64,000 bases of DNA from Pseudomonas putida (GCF_016406145.1 NZ_CP066306.1:682001-746000), one strand, 5' to 3'. Positions 30,053 through 39,645 are shown, counted from the stretch's first letter. Notes: a model not told the origin generated them from the sequence alone. Made by a program: numbers and translations.

Positions 30053-31388
30053 GGTTTTGGGGCTGCTTTGCAGCCCTTTCGCGACACAAGGCCGCTCCTA
30101 CGTGCGGTCGCGAAAGGGTCGCAAAGCGGCCCCGCATCCTGTCACGCAGACCGCGCCAGCCATTGCGCCGCCGCCCGCCCGGCCCGCAACCCACTGGCGA
30201 AGCAATTTTCGCCGTCAATAGATACCCCCCCGTCGGCGCCTCCCAGTCCAGCATCTCGCCGGCACAGAACACCCCAGGCATGCCCTTGAGCATCAACCCC
30301 TCATCCAGCCCCTCGAAGCGCACGCCACCGGCACTGCTGATCGCCTCGTCCAGGGGCCGGGTGCGTACCAGCGTGATCGGCAGCGCCTTGATCGCGCGCG
30401 CCAGGGCGGGCATGTCGGCAAACGTCGCCTGATCGGTCAGTTCACGCAGCAGTGCCGCCTTCACCCCGTCGATGCCCAGTTGGCTGTGCAGGTGCTTGGC
30501 CATCGACCGCGAACCACGCGGCTTGGCCAGGGCCTGGGCAATCTTGTCCACAGGCTTGTCCGGCAGCAGGTCGAGCAGCAGCGTTGCCTGGCCGTCGCGG
30601 TTGATAGCCTCGCGCAACGGTGCAGACCAGGCATACACCAGGCTGCCCTCGACACCCTGGGCGGTAAGGATGAACTCACCTTTGCGCGTTGCCGTGCCTG
30701 GCATGCCCAGGGCGATGTTCTTCAGTGGCGCGCCGGCGAACTTGTCCCTGAGCAGCGCACTCCAGCCTGCGACTTCAAACCCGCAGTTGCTCGCTTGCAA
30801 GGGGGAGATATCCACAGCCCGTTCGGCCAGCACAGATTGCCAGGCACCGTCGGAGCCCAGCCTGGCCCAACTGCCGCCACCCAAGGCCAACACGACAACA
30901 TCAGCCTTTACCTGCAGTTCGCCCTGTGGATAAGCGATTTGCAAGGCACCGTCGGCACCCCAGCCCAGCCAGCGATGGCGGGTGTGGATAACTACGCCGC
31001 TGTCGCGCAGGCGTTTGAGCCAGGCGCGTAGCAACGGCGCGGCTTTCATGTCGGTCGGGAAGACTCGGCCCGAAGTGCCCACGAAGGTTTCGATGCCCAA
31101 GCCGTGAATCCACTGGCGCAGGGCATCGGCATCGAAATCGGCCAGCAGCCGCTTTATCTCGTTTTCGCGTTCGGCATAGCGCGCCACGAACTGGGGATAG
31201 GGCTCGGAATGGGTGATGTTCATGCCGCCGACGCCCGCCAGCAGAAACTTGCGGCCCACCGACGGCATGGCGTCGAACACCTGCACTGCAAGGCCCGCCT
31301 GGGCCAGGGCTTCGGCGGCCATCAGGCCGGCGGGGCCGGCGCCGATGACGACAGCCAGGGGAGGAGATGCGGGGCGTAGATCGGACAT
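30021..31388 (-). CDS. FAD-dependent oxidoreductase (HI0933/TIGR03862 type), C-terminus frameshifted
   Basis: A flavoprotein with the N-terminal dinucleotide fold VVIGAGPAGLMAAEALA, MPSVGRKFLLAGVGGMNITHSEPY, SGRVFPTDMKAAPLL and the C-terminal GVFCAGEMLDWEAPTGGYLLTA. After that motif the reading frame leaves the family sequence: the frame encoding the expected continuation (CFASGLRAGRAAAQWLARSA, stop at 30142-30144) is still present but offset, consistent with about five extra bases near 30205-30209. The present frame instead runs 63 residues into the REP element and stops at 30021. The enzyme may still fold, since only the terminal helix is altered; a sequencing error is also possible. Confidence 0.85.
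   Translation of the reverse strand: MSDLRPASPPLAVVIGAGPAGLMAAEALAQAGLAVQVFDAMPSVGRKFLLAGVGGMNITHSEPYPQFVARYAERENEIKRLLADFDADALRQWIHGLGIETFVGTSGRVFPTDMKAAPLLRAWLKRLRDSGVVIHTRHRWLGWGADGALQIAYPQGELQVKADVVVLALGGGSWARLGSDGAWQSVLAERAVDISPLQASNCGFEVAGWSALLRDKFAGAPLKNIALGMPGTATRKGEFILTAQGVEGSLVYAWSAPLREAINRDGQATLLLDLLPDKPVDKIAQALAKPRGSRSMAKHLHSQLGIDGVKAALLRELTDQATFADMPALARAIKALPITLVRTRPLDEAISSAGGVRFEGLDEGLMLKGMPGVFCAGEMLDWEAPTGGYLLTAKIASPVGCGPGGRRRNGWRGLRDRMRGRFATLSRPHVGAALCRERAAKQPQNLRACASSARY
30058..30137. repeat. REP element pair
   Basis: GGGGCTGCTTTGCAGCCC at the left, then TCGCGACACAAGGCCGCTCC, then an inverted GGTCGCGAAAGGGTCGCAAAGCGGCCCC arm. It is the same type as the copy at 4757-4869. It lies between rhlE and the convergent flavoprotein gene, and the frameshifted flavoprotein now reads through it. 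Confidence 0.85.
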
Positions 31389-31537
31389 GGTGGGCAGCAG
31401 GCTGTGGAAAAGACCGCGCATTCTAACGCAGCAGGGGATATGTAAGCACTGAGCAAAAAATGATCAGTATTCTGCAGGGCACGTTGGCCAAGGGCTGCAG
31501 CCGCTTTCCCGCAGGTTATCCACAAGCGGTTCCACAG

Positions 31538-32452
31538 TCATTGTGAACAACTGATGACCTTCGCCGCGCTGTGGTGGAGGATGCCGTGGCGCCGCGCCAA
31601 GGCGTGGCGGTCCTTGCTGTAGCCGCCGCCGATCACGCCGACTACCGGGATATCCCGCCCCAGGCAGTGGCGCATGACATGCTCGTCGCGCGCAGCCAAG
31701 CCAGCATCGGTCAGTTGCAGATAGCCGAGGGCATCGTCCTTATGGACATCCACGCCGGCGTCATACAGCACCAGGTCGGGTTGATACAGCGGCAACAGGT
31801 AGTTGAGCGCGTCTTCCACCACCTTCAGGTAGGCGGCGTCACCCATGCCCCGCGGTAGCGGAATGTCCCAGTCGCTGTGGGCCTTGCGCGCCGGGAAGTT
31901 CTGTTCGCAGTGCAACGATACGGTGATGGCGTCCGGGGTGTCCTGCAGGATGCGCGCGGTGCCATCGCCCTGGTGCACGTCGCAATCGAAGATCAGCACC
32001 CGGTGCACCCGCCCGGCCTCAAGCAGGTAGCGGCTGATCACGGCCAGGTCGTTGAAGATGCAGAAACCGGCTGGGTGGTCAAAGTGGGCGTGGTGGGTAC
32101 CGCCGGCCAGGTGGCAGGCCAGGCCGTGTTGCAGCGCCATTTCGGCAGCCAGCAACGAGCCGCCCACTGCCCGCACGGTGCGCCGCGCCAAGGCCTCGCT
32201 CCAGGGCAAGCCCAGGCGGCGCTGGTCCTCGCGCGACAGTTCGCCGTGCATATAGCGCTCGATGTAGTCGCGGTCGTGGGCCAGGGCGAGGATGTCGTTG
32301 GGGCAGATTTGCGGGCGCAGCAAAGCCTGGTCGGTGGTCAGCCCGCTCTCGACCAGGTGGTCGCGCAGCAGGCGGAACTTGTCCATGGGGAAACGATGCT
32401 CGGGTGGGAACTCCGGGCTGTAGTCATCGTGGTAGATCAGCGGCAACGGCAT
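31538..32452 (-). CDS. Histone-deacetylase-family hydrolase
   Basis: A 304-residue arginase/deacetylase-fold zinc enzyme, likely removing acetyl groups from small molecules or proteins. The motifs are GGTHHAHFDHPAGFCIFNDLAV (tandem His and the catalytic region), LIFDCDVHQGDGT with metal-binding Asp and His, and YDAGVDVHKDDALG with the third metal-binding Asp. A conserved VIGGGY lies near the C-terminus. Bacterial members are often acetoin-utilisation- or acetylpolyamine-related; the substrate is not evident. Lies downstream of the flavoprotein start region, same strand. Confidence 0.9.
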   Translation of the reverse strand: MPLPLIYHDDYSPEFPPEHRFPMDKFRLLRDHLVESGLTTDQALLRPQICPNDILALAHDRDYIERYMHGELSREDQRRLGLPWSEALARRTVRAVGGSLLAAEMALQHGLACHLAGGTHHAHFDHPAGFCIFNDLAVISRYLLEAGRVHRVLIFDCDVHQGDGTARILQDTPDAITVSLHCEQNFPARKAHSDWDIPLPRGMGDAAYLKVVEDALNYLLPLYQPDLVLYDAGVDVHKDDALGYLQLTDAGLAARDEHVMRHCLGRDIPVVGVIGGGYSKDRHALARRHGILHHSAAKVISCSQ

Positions 32453-32565
32453 GGTGGGTTCGCAATCGGGGCCAGTGCTGATCTTGCCAGTTGTTGGGTT
32501 GTGGGTAAAAGTACTGCGCCGCGCCTACGCTGAACCTGTAGCACGGCAAAACCGGAGCACGCCCC

Positions 32566-33138
32566 ATGACCCCCATCCTTGAACTGGAAAGCGCCCGCCT
32601 GGTGTTACGCCAATGGCATGACGACGACCTGCGCGAGTTCGCCGCCATGAGCGCCGACCCGCAGGTGATGCGTTACTTTCCAGCGCCCATGACGCGGCTG
32701 GAGGCGGCGGCACTGATCGGCAGGATCCGCGGCCATTTCAACGAATACGGCTTCGGCCTGTGGGCCCTGGAACGCAAGGACAGCGGCGCCTTCATCGGCA
32801 TGACCGGCCTGCTCAACGTCAACTTCGATGCGCCGTTCGCGCCGGCCGTGGAAATCGGCTGGCGCCTTGCCCGGCGGCACTGGGGCCTGGGCTTTGCCAG
32901 CGAGGCGGCGTGGACCTGCCTGCGTTGTGCTTTCGCCCAATTGCGCCTGGAGGAGGTGGTGTCGTTCACTACCGAGGCCAACCTGCCGTCGCAGAAGGTC
33001 ATGCAGGCCATCGGCATGGTGCAGGACCTGCAAGGCAGTTTCGAGCACCCGCGCCTGCCCGCCGGGCACCCGCTGCGGCCCCACGTGCTGTACCGCATCG
33101 ACCGGCCCCGCTGGGAGCAGACCTTGCGCGCTGAATGA
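32566..33138 (+). CDS. GNAT acetyltransferase (RimJ-like)
   Basis: A 190-residue N-acetyltransferase of the Acetyltransf_3 type. It begins with ESARLVLRQWHDDDLREFAAMSADPQVMRYF, and has GMTGLLNV, the acetyl-CoA region EIGWRLARRHWGLGFASEAAWTCL and VVSFTTEANLPSQKVMQAIGM. This layout is shared by RimJ/RimL and other enzymes acting on protein N-termini or small amines. It is a monocistronic gene, divergent from the deacetylase-family gene, and the pair might act in opposite senses on the same substrate class, which is conjecture. Confidence 0.88.
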   Translation: MTPILELESARLVLRQWHDDDLREFAAMSADPQVMRYFPAPMTRLEAAALIGRIRGHFNEYGFGLWALERKDSGAFIGMTGLLNVNFDAPFAPAVEIGWRLARRHWGLGFASEAAWTCLRCAFAQLRLEEVVSFTTEANLPSQKVMQAIGMVQDLQGSFEHPRLPAGHPLRPHVLYRIDRPRWEQTLRAE

Positions 33139-33229
33139 GCGGTCATGCGCGGTGCCGATGACAAACCCTGTATCATTTGCCTTCATGAAAGCGCCGTAGA
33201 GCTGTGATGCCTTGCTAGGAGAACCCCCG

Positions 33230-34099
33230 ATGAGTCATGTGTTGGACGACCTGGTCGACCTGTTGAGCCTCGAATCGATCGAGGAGAACCTGTTCCGTGG
33301 ACGCAGCCAGGACCTGGGCTTCCGCCAGCTGTACGGTGGCCAGGTGCTGGGCCAGTCACTGTCGGCGGCCAGCCAGACGGTCGAAGACGCGCGCCATGTG
33401 CATTCGCTGCACGGCTACTTCCTGCGCCCGGGCGATGCCAGCCTGCCGGTGGTCTATTCGGTAGACCGTGTGCGCGATGGCGGCAGCTTCAGTACCCGGC
33501 GCGTGACGGCCATCCAGAAGGGCCAGACCATTTTCACTTGCAGTGCGTCGTTCCAGTACGACGAGGAAGGTTTCGAGCACCAGGCGCAGATGCCTGATGT
33601 GGTCGGGCCGGAGAACCTGCCGAGCGAGGTCGAACTGGCCCGCGCCATGGCTGACCACCTGCCTGAGCGCATTCGTGACAAGGTGCTGTGTGCCAAACCG
33701 ATCGAGATACGCCCGGTCACCGAGCGTGACCCGTTCAACCCCAAGCCGGGCGACCCGGTGAAGTACACCTGGTTCCGCGCCGACGGCACCCTGCCGGACG
33801 TGCCCGCGCTGCACAAGTACCTGCTGGCCTACGCCTCGGACTTCGGCCTGCTGACCACCTCGCTGCTGCCCCACGGCAAATCGGTGTGGCAGCGCGACAT
33901 GCAGATCGCCAGCCTCGACCACTCGTTGTGGTTCCACGGCAACCTGCGCGCCGATGAGTGGCTGCTGTACGCCACCGACAGTCCTTGGGCCGGCAATGCC
34001 CGTGGTTTCTGCCGGGGCAGTATCTACAACCGTGCCGGGCAGCTGGTGGCGTCGTCTTCGCAGGAAGGCTTGATCCGTCACCGCAAGGACTGGGCATGA
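33230..34099 (+). CDS. tesB: Acyl-CoA thioesterase II
   Basis: Hydrolyses medium- and long-chain acyl-CoA to free fatty acid and CoA. The 289-residue double-hotdog protein has LYGGQVLGQSLSAAS near the N-terminus, HSLHGYFLRPGD, and the catalytic Asp/Thr/Gln residues in SLDHSLWFHG, LLTTSLLPHG and LVASSSQEGLIR. The start at 33230 follows TAGGAG; a longer frame from 33212 adds six residues. The stop overlaps the start of the HAD gene by four bases (ATGA), so the two are translationally coupled. Confidence 0.95.
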   Translation: MSHVLDDLVDLLSLESIEENLFRGRSQDLGFRQLYGGQVLGQSLSAASQTVEDARHVHSLHGYFLRPGDASLPVVYSVDRVRDGGSFSTRRVTAIQKGQTIFTCSASFQYDEEGFEHQAQMPDVVGPENLPSEVELARAMADHLPERIRDKVLCAKPIEIRPVTERDPFNPKPGDPVKYTWFRADGTLPDVPALHKYLLAYASDFGLLTTSLLPHGKSVWQRDMQIASLDHSLWFHGNLRADEWLLYATDSPWAGNARGFCRGSIYNRAGQLVASSSQEGLIRHRKDWA

Positions 34100-34686
34100 G
34101 CCTGGCCGATATCCGCAACTGGGTGTTCGACATGGACGGCACCCTTACCGTGGCGGTGCATGATTTTGCCGCCATTCGTGAGGCGCTGGAGATTCCGCCC
34201 GAGGACGACATCCTCACCCACCTGGCGGCATTACCTGCGGCGCAAGCGGCCGCCAAGCATGCCTGGCTGCTGGAGCACGAACGCGACCTGGCGGTAGCCT
34301 CGACTGCAGCTACCGGTGCCGTGGAGCTGGTGCGGGAGCTGGCCGGGCGTGGCTGCCGGTTGGGCATTCTTACCCGTAATGCGCGTGAGCTGGCGCATGT
34401 CACGCTGGAGGCGATCGGCCTGGCGGATTGCTTTGCAGTCGAGCACGTGCTCGGTCGTGACGAGGCGGCGCCCAAGCCCAACCCCGATGGCCTGCTGAAG
34501 ATCGCCAGTGCCTGGGGTGTGGCGCCGAGCGAACTGGTGATGGTGGGTGACTACCGCTTCGACCTGGATTGCGGGCGAGCGGCCGGGGCGCGCACAGTGC
34601 TGGTGAACCTGCCGGATAACCCATGGCCGGAGCTGGTGGACTGGCATGCGGTGGACTGCCGGGCTTTGCGGGCGTTGCTGGGCTGA
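34096..34686 (+). CDS. HAD-superfamily hydrolase
   Basis: A 196-residue HAD-IA phosphatase. Motif I is VFDMDGTLT near residue 10, motif II ILTRN, motif III Lys in APKPNPDG, and motif IV MVGDYRFDLDCG. A small helical cap lies between motifs I and II. The start overlaps the tesB stop by four bases. The substrate is unknown; the neighbouring thioesterase suggests no specific pathway. Confidence 0.9.
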   Translation: MSLADIRNWVFDMDGTLTVAVHDFAAIREALEIPPEDDILTHLAALPAAQAAAKHAWLLEHERDLAVASTAATGAVELVRELAGRGCRLGILTRNARELAHVTLEAIGLADCFAVEHVLGRDEAAPKPNPDGLLKIASAWGVAPSELVMVGDYRFDLDCGRAAGARTVLVNLPDNPWPELVDWHAVDCRALRALLG

Positions 34687-34709
34687 GTTTTCGGTCGTCT
34701 GCGCTTGCC

Positions 34710-34787
34710 CTGCCGCCGGCAAGTTGATCAGCGCTGCTGAAGGCTGCCCGAGCACCTGTGGGAGCCAGCTTGCCGGCGATAGGGCCG
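34710..34787. repeat. REP element, one clear copy and one degenerate copy
   Basis: A clear copy at about 34756-34787 reads CTGTGGGAGCCAGCTTGCCG and continues with GCGATAGGG. A degenerate arm, TGCCGCCGGCAAG, lies at about 34711. It lies in the gap before the alcohol dehydrogenase-like gene. Confidence 0.75.
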
Positions 34788-34836
34788 TTACTGTCTATGC
34801 TCACCCCCAGTCTTTTCCCCAAATGGAGAACCAGCC

Positions 34837-35847
34837 ATGACCCATAAAGCCATCTACGTGCAACCCGGCGGGGGCTACGACAAGGTCGAAGTCGGCACCT
34901 GTGAGGCTGCTGCGCCCAAGCCCGGCGAGATCACCGTGCGCCTGCACGCCAGCTCCCTCAACTACCACGACTTTGCCGTGGTCAGCGGCATGTGGGGGCC
35001 GAGCGAGCGGCGCATTCCCATGGCCGATGGCGCTGGCGAAGTGACCGCTGTCGGGGCGGGCGTCAGTGAGTTCAAGGTAGGCGACAGCGTGGTCAGCACC
35101 TTCTTCCCGGACTGGCTCGATGGCCAGGCACTGGTCGAAGGCTTCGCCAGCGTGCCGGGCGACGGCATCGACGGCTACGCCCGTGAACAGGTCACCGCCC
35201 GCGCCACTTCCTTCACTCTGGCACCCAAGGGCTACAGCCACGCCGAGGCCGCCACCCTGACGACCGCCGGCCTCACGGCCTGGCGTGCGCTGATGAGCGA
35301 CGGTCACCTCAAGCCCGGTGACACCGTACTGGTACAGGGCACCGGCGGCGTGTCGATCTTCGCCCTGCAGTTCGCCAAGCTGGCAGGCGCCACGGTAATC
35401 GCCACCTCGTCCAGCGATGCCAAGCTCGAACGCCTCAAGGCCCTGGGCGCTGATCACCTGATCAACTACAAGAGCACCCCGGCCTGGGGCGAGAAGGTGC
35501 GTGAGCTCACCGGCAACCGTGGCGTCGATCATGTGATCGAGGTGGGCGGGCCGGCGACGCTGGAGCAGTCGATGATTGCCGCACGGATCGGTGGCCATGT
35601 GTCATTGATCGGCATCCTTACCGGTGTCGCCGGGCAGTTGCCGCTGGTTCAGGCGCTGGTTCGGCAGATCCGTCTGCAGGGTGTGCTGGTGGGTAGCCGC
35701 GCGCAGCAGCAGGCGATGGTCCGGGCGATCGACGCCAACGGCTTGCTGCCTGTGGTGGACAAGCATTTTGAACTGGAGCAGATCGTCGAAGCGTTCCGCT
35801 ACCAGGAGAGCAACCGGCATTTCGGCAAGATCTGCCTGACCTGGTAA
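34837..35847 (+). CDS. Medium-chain dehydrogenase/quinone oxidoreductase-like protein
   Basis: A 336-residue MDR-superfamily NAD(P)H-dependent oxidoreductase. The Rossmann signature is VLVQGTGGVSIFALQFAKLAGATVIATSSSDAKLE, and the substrate domain has LNYHDFAVVSGMWG. The catalytic-zinc cysteines of alcohol dehydrogenases are absent, so it is more like quinone oxidoreductases or zeta-crystallin-type enzymes. It has its own ribosome-binding site (GGAG) and lies upstream of, and convergent with, the FadR-type regulator gene. Confidence 0.88.
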   Translation: MTHKAIYVQPGGGYDKVEVGTCEAAAPKPGEITVRLHASSLNYHDFAVVSGMWGPSERRIPMADGAGEVTAVGAGVSEFKVGDSVVSTFFPDWLDGQALVEGFASVPGDGIDGYAREQVTARATSFTLAPKGYSHAEAATLTTAGLTAWRALMSDGHLKPGDTVLVQGTGGVSIFALQFAKLAGATVIATSSSDAKLERLKALGADHLINYKSTPAWGEKVRELTGNRGVDHVIEVGGPATLEQSMIAARIGGHVSLIGILTGVAGQLPLVQALVRQIRLQGVLVGSRAQQQAMVRAIDANGLLPVVDKHFELEQIVEAFRYQESNRHFGKICLTW

Positions 35848-35856
35848 TCGCCCGCT

Positions 35857-36555
35857 TCAGTCCGGCAACAAGCGGTCCCGGCTGTTGGACAGATGCAGGC
35901 AGATCGCCGCCCGCGCCGCATCCGGGTCTTGCCGGCCAATGGCGTTGAGAATCGCCTCATGCTCCAGGTTGGCCAGGTAGGCATGCCGGGCCAGGTTGGC
36001 CCCGGCGCGTTCGGCGATGGCCATGCGGTTGCGAGGAATCAGGCCATTGCCCAGCTGCGCCATCATCTCGCTGAAGTACAGGTTGCCGGTGGCCTCGGCG
36101 ATCAGCAGGTGAAAGCGGCGGTCCGCTTCGATGCAACTGTCACCGGCCGCGGCGAGGTCCTGATAATCGTCCAGCGCCTGGCGCATGCGTGCCAGGTGTT
36201 GTTCGTTGCGGCGCACGGCGGCGAGGGCGGCTGCCTGGCCCTCGAGGCCGATGCGCAGTTCCAGCAGGTCGCGCACGCTTGCGGCATTCTCCACTCCCAC
36301 CCGCAACCCGGCCTGCGCCGGGCGCGCCATCACGAACGTACCAATCCCGTGGCGCGGTTCTACCAGGCCAGAGGCCTGCAGCTTCGACAGGGCTTCACGC
36401 ACCACGGTGCGGCTGACACCGTGCTCGCGCACCAAGGTGTTTTCCGACGGCAGTTTGTCGCCCGGCTTGATGGTGCCCAGCAGGATCTGCTGGGTCAGGC
36501 TGGAGACCAGGTCGTGGGCACGGCTGTGGCCTGTTTTGCGGGGCTGCTGGGGCAT
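35857..36555 (-). CDS. GntR/FadR-family regulator of the glucarate cluster
   Basis: A 232-residue repressor with an N-terminal winged helix (SSLTQQILLGTIKPGDKLPSENTLVREHGVSRTVVREALSKLQASGLVEPRHGIGTFV) and a C-terminal FCD ligand-binding domain. FCD metal-site residues lie in CIEADRRFHLLIAEATGN and ARHAYLANLEHEAILNAI. It is divergent from the transporter-gudD genes, with two copies of an operator-like palindrome between them (36581-36591 and 36726-36736). A role as a sugar-acid-responsive repressor is likely. The ATG at 36555 has GGAG upstream; the frame stays open to 36591. Confidence 0.9.
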   Translation of the reverse strand: MPQQPRKTGHSRAHDLVSSLTQQILLGTIKPGDKLPSENTLVREHGVSRTVVREALSKLQASGLVEPRHGIGTFVMARPAQAGLRVGVENAASVRDLLELRIGLEGQAAALAAVRRNEQHLARMRQALDDYQDLAAAGDSCIEADRRFHLLIAEATGNLYFSEMMAQLGNGLIPRNRMAIAERAGANLARHAYLANLEHEAILNAIGRQDPDAARAAICLHLSNSRDRLLPD

Positions 36556-36580
36556 GGGCCGCTCCGGTTGGCGAGTTAGC

Positions 36581-36591
36581 TTGTACGACAA
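36581..36591. promoter_or_regulatory. Operator site 1 for the FadR-type regulator
   Basis: TTGTACGACAA matches the FadR/FCD-type consensus TNGTNNNACNA. It lies just upstream of the regulator start, so it may autoregulate. Its reverse complement recurs as site 2. Confidence 0.7.
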
Positions 36592-36725
36592 GTTAGCCGA
36601 TAAAAATATTTTCTGCCTGTTTTTTCGCGGCGCTGGGTAACCTGAAAAGTGATCTTAGGAACGTTATCGCCGCTTTTATACGATCTATAAGCTTGTATTT
36701 TGTGTTTTTAACGACAATCGCCATC

Positions 36726-36736
36726 TTGTCGTACAA
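36726..36736. promoter_or_regulatory. Operator site 2 for the FadR-type regulator
   Basis: TTGTCGTACAA is the exact reverse complement of site 1, 145 bases away and about 80 bases before the transporter start. The AT-rich stretch between the two sites (about 36596-36720) likely contains the divergent promoters. Confidence 0.7.
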
Positions 36737-36816
36737 CTTCGCCGCGCATATGCTCTGCCCACTGTCATGTCAGACCACCTCGACCCGCACAAAAACAATT
36801 AGTGGGAGATACACAA

Positions 36817-38169
36817 GTGAACGACACCCTCGATCCGTCTGCCCGTAACGGCGGCGACGTGCTGGCCAGCGCCGTGGCCAAGGTCAAGCGCCACGTCCTG
36901 CCGCTGTTCGTGATCATGTTCATCGTCAACTACCTCGACCGCGTCAACATCGGCTTCGTCCGGCCGCATCTGGAAAGCGACCTTGGCATCAGCGCTGCGG
37001 CCTATGGTTTTGGTGCCGGGTTGTTCTTCATCGGCTATGCGCTGTTCGAAGTGCCCTCGAACATGCTGTTGCAGCGCGTCGGCGCCCGCCTGTGGCTGAC
37101 CCGCATCATGTTCACCTGGGGGTTGGTGGCCACTGCCATGGCCTTCGTGCAGAACGAAACCCAGTTCTACGTGCTGCGCTTTTTGCTCGGTGTTGCCGAG
37201 GCCGGCTTCTTCCCTGGGGTGATCTACTACTTCACCCGCTGGCTGCCAGCCGCCGAACGCGGCAAGGCGATTGCCATCTTCCTCAGTGGCTCGGCGCTGG
37301 CCTCGCTGATCTCCGGCCCCCTGGCCGGCGCGCTGATGCAGATCCAGGGCCTGGGCATGCATGGCTGGCAGTGGATGTTGTTCATCGAGGGCATGGCCTC
37401 GGTCACGCTTTGCTTCTTCGTGTTCTTCTGGCTCGACTCCAAACCGCACGACGCCAAATGGCTGAGCAAGGCCGAGCAGGATGCGCTGGTCGATACCATC
37501 GACCGCGAGCAACGTGAGCGCGAAGCCACCGGCACCGTCAAGGTATCGTCCTGGAGCTTGCTCAAGGACCGCCAGATCGTGCTGTTCTGCCTGATCTACT
37601 TCTGCATCCAGCTGACCATCTACGCCGCGACATTCTGGTTGCCCAGCATCATCAAACGCATGGGTGACCTGAGCGACCTGCAGGTCGGCTTCTTCAACTC
37701 CATCCCATGGCTGATCTCGATTCTGGCCATGTATGCCTTCGCCGCTGGCTCCTCACGCTGGAAGTTCCAGCAGGCCTGGGTGGCTGCGGCCCTGGTGATC
37801 GCGGCCATCGGCATGTTCATGTCGACCACGGGCGGGCCGGTGTTCGCCTTTGTCGCGGTGTGCTTTGCCGCTATCGGTTTCAAGTCGGCCTCGTCACTGT
37901 TCTGGCCGATCCCCCAAGGCTATCTGGACGCGCGTATCGCTGCTGCGGTGATCGCCCTGATCAACTCCGTGGGCAACTTGGGCGGCTTCGTCGCGCCCAC
38001 CACTTTCGGCCTGCTCGAGCAGCAGACCGGGTCGATCCAGGGTGGCCTGTACGGCCTGGCCGTGACCTCGGTGCTGGCGGCCATTGCGGTGTTCTTCGTG
38101 CGCACTCGCCCAAAGGGCGTCCCCTCCAATGACCTCAAGGCCCCTTCGGCCTTGGGCCAGACCCACTGA
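36817..38169 (+). CDS. MFS sugar-acid transporter (ACS family)
   Basis: A 450-residue, 12-helix major-facilitator protein of the anion:cation symporter family. The signature [22 protein letters not shown] in helix 1 and [20 protein letters not shown] resemble plant-acid, tartrate and phthalate-type transporters. The GTG start at 36817 follows GGGAG. It is directly upstream of gudD (19 bases) and under the two operator copies, so it probably imports glucarate, galactarate or a related sugar acid. Confidence 0.9.
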   Translation: MNDTLDPSARNGGDVLASAVAKVKRHVLPLFVIMFIVNYLDRVNIGFVRPHLESDLGISAAAYGFGAGLFFIGYALFEVPSNMLLQRVGARLWLTRIMFTWGLVATAMAFVQNETQFYVLRFLLGVAEAGFFPGVIYYFTRWLPAAERGKAIAIFLSGSALASLISGPLAGALMQIQGLGMHGWQWMLFIEGMASVTLCFFVFFWLDSKPHDAKWLSKAEQDALVDTIDREQREREATGTVKVSSWSLLKDRQIVLFCLIYFCIQLTIYAATFWLPSIIKRMGDLSDLQVGFFNSIPWLISILAMYAFAAGSSRWKFQQAWVAAALVIAAIGMFMSTTGGPVFAFVAVCFAAIGFKSASSLFWPIPQGYLDARIAAAVIALINSVGNLGGFVAPTTFGLLEQQTGSIQGGLYGLAVTSVLAAIAVFFVRTRPKGVPSNDLKAPSALGQTH

Positions 38170-38188
38170 TGACTGCGAGACAACAATC

Positions 38189-39544
38189 ATGAACATGCAG
38201 ACGACTCCCGCACTCCACACCAGCACCCCCGTGGTCACCGACCTGCGCGTGATCCCGGTAGCCGGCCATGACAGCATGCTGCTCAACCTCAGTGGCGCCC
38301 ATGGCCCGTTCTTCACCCGTAACGTTGTGGTGCTGCGTGACAGCGCCGGCAACACGGGCCTGGGCGAAGTGCCCGGCGGCGAGAAGATCCGCCAGACCCT
38401 GGAAGATGCCCGCAGCCTGGTGGTCGGCCAGCCGATCGGCCACTACCAGCGTGTGCTCAATGCCATGCGCCAGACCTTCGCCAACCGCGATGCTGGCGGG
38501 CGTGGCCTGCAGACCTTCGACCTGCGCATTACCGTGCATGCGGTGACGGCCATCGAATCGGCGCTGCTGGACTTGCTCGGCCAGCACCTCAATGTGCCCA
38601 TGGCCGCGCTGCTCGGCGAAGGCCAGCAGCGCGACGCGGTGAAAATGCTCGGCTACCTGTTCTATATCGGTGACCGCCAGCAGACTGACCTGGCTTACCG
38701 CAACGAGGCCGACGCCGATGATGACTGGTTCCGCCTGCGTCACGAGAAGGCACTGACCCCTGAGGCCGTGGTGCGCCTGGCTGAAGCCGCCAAGCAGCGC
38801 TATGGCTTCAGCGACTTCAAGCTCAAGGGCGGCGTGCTGCGTGGCGAAGAGGAGATGGAGGCGGTGACGGCGCTGGCCGAGCGCTTCCCCGAAGCGCGTA
38901 TCACGCTTGACCCCAATGGCGCCTGGTCATTGCAAGAGGCCATCGCCCTGTGCCGTGACAAGCACCACGTGCTGGCCTATGCAGAAGACCCGTGCGGTGC
39001 CGAAAACGGCTATTCGGGCCGTGAGGTGATGGCCGAGTTCCGCCGTGCCACCGGCTTGCCCACCGCCACCAACATGATCGCCACCGACTGGCGCCAGATG
39101 GGCCATGCGATCCAGTTGCAATCGGTGGACATCCCCTTGGCCGACCCACACTTCTGGACCTTGCAGGGCTCGGTACGGGTGGCGCAGATGTGCAACGACT
39201 GGGGCCTGACCTGGGGTTCGCATTCGAACAACCACTTCGATATTTCATTGGCGATGTTCACCCAGGTAGCTGCGGCGGCGCCGGGTGAGATCACGGCGAT
39301 CGACACCCACTGGATCTGGCAGGACGGCCAGCGTCTTACCCGCGAGCCGCTGCGCATCGTCGACGGCCATGTGCGCGTGCCAGAGCGCCCAGGGCTAGGG
39401 GTGGAGCTGGATGAAGACCAACTGGCCAAGGCCCATGAGTGCTACCGCAGCATGGGGCTGGGAGCGCGGGATGACGGTGTGGCGATGCAGTTCCTGATCC
39501 CGGGCTGGACGTTCGATAACAAGCGGCCTTGCCTGGTGCGTTGA
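38189..39544 (+). CDS. gudD: Glucarate dehydratase
   Basis: Enolase-superfamily dehydratase converting D-glucarate (and L-idarate) to 5-keto-4-deoxyglucarate. The 451-residue product shows the catalytic KxK motif in FKLKGGVL, the metal-binding acids in ITLDPNGAW and YAEDPCG, the TNMIATDW loop and the catalytic His in [11 protein letters not shown]. Length fits the family. It follows the MFS gene directly and shares its promoter. The next pathway enzyme, 5-keto-4-deoxyglucarate dehydratase, is not in the window. Confidence 0.96.
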   Translation: MNMQTTPALHTSTPVVTDLRVIPVAGHDSMLLNLSGAHGPFFTRNVVVLRDSAGNTGLGEVPGGEKIRQTLEDARSLVVGQPIGHYQRVLNAMRQTFANRDAGGRGLQTFDLRITVHAVTAIESALLDLLGQHLNVPMAALLGEGQQRDAVKMLGYLFYIGDRQQTDLAYRNEADADDDWFRLRHEKALTPEAVVRLAEAAKQRYGFSDFKLKGGVLRGEEEMEAVTALAERFPEARITLDPNGAWSLQEAIALCRDKHHVLAYAEDPCGAENGYSGREVMAEFRRATGLPTATNMIATDWRQMGHAIQLQSVDIPLADPHFWTLQGSVRVAQMCNDWGLTWGSHSNNHFDISLAMFTQVAAAAPGEITAIDTHWIWQDGQRLTREPLRIVDGHVRVPERPGLGVELDEDQLAKAHECYRSMGLGARDDGVAMQFLIPGWTFDNKRPCLVR

Positions 39545-39645
39545 AGCCCGTGGCAAGCCGGCCCACAGGTACCCCGCTGCTCTCAAGCTCAGCGCAAACC
39601 AGTGGGAGCCGGCTTGCCGGCGATTGGGCTGCGCAGCAGCCCCCT
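39545..39645. repeat. REP element pair
   Basis: An arm GTGGCAAGCCGGCCCACAGG and an inverted GTGGGAGCCGGCTTGCCGGC arm, about 55 bases apart, followed by GGGCTGCGCAGCAGCCC. It lies between convergent gudD and the LysR gene. Confidence 0.85.

Noticed and set aside
31516..31524. Perfect DnaA box TTATCCACA
   Set aside because: A single box with no cluster, AT-rich unwinding region or dnaA/gidA context; it occurs by chance and is not an origin.
33958..34095. Longer start for the HAD hydrolase gene
   Set aside because: The extension lies inside tesB; the ATG overlapping the tesB stop gives the family N-terminus.
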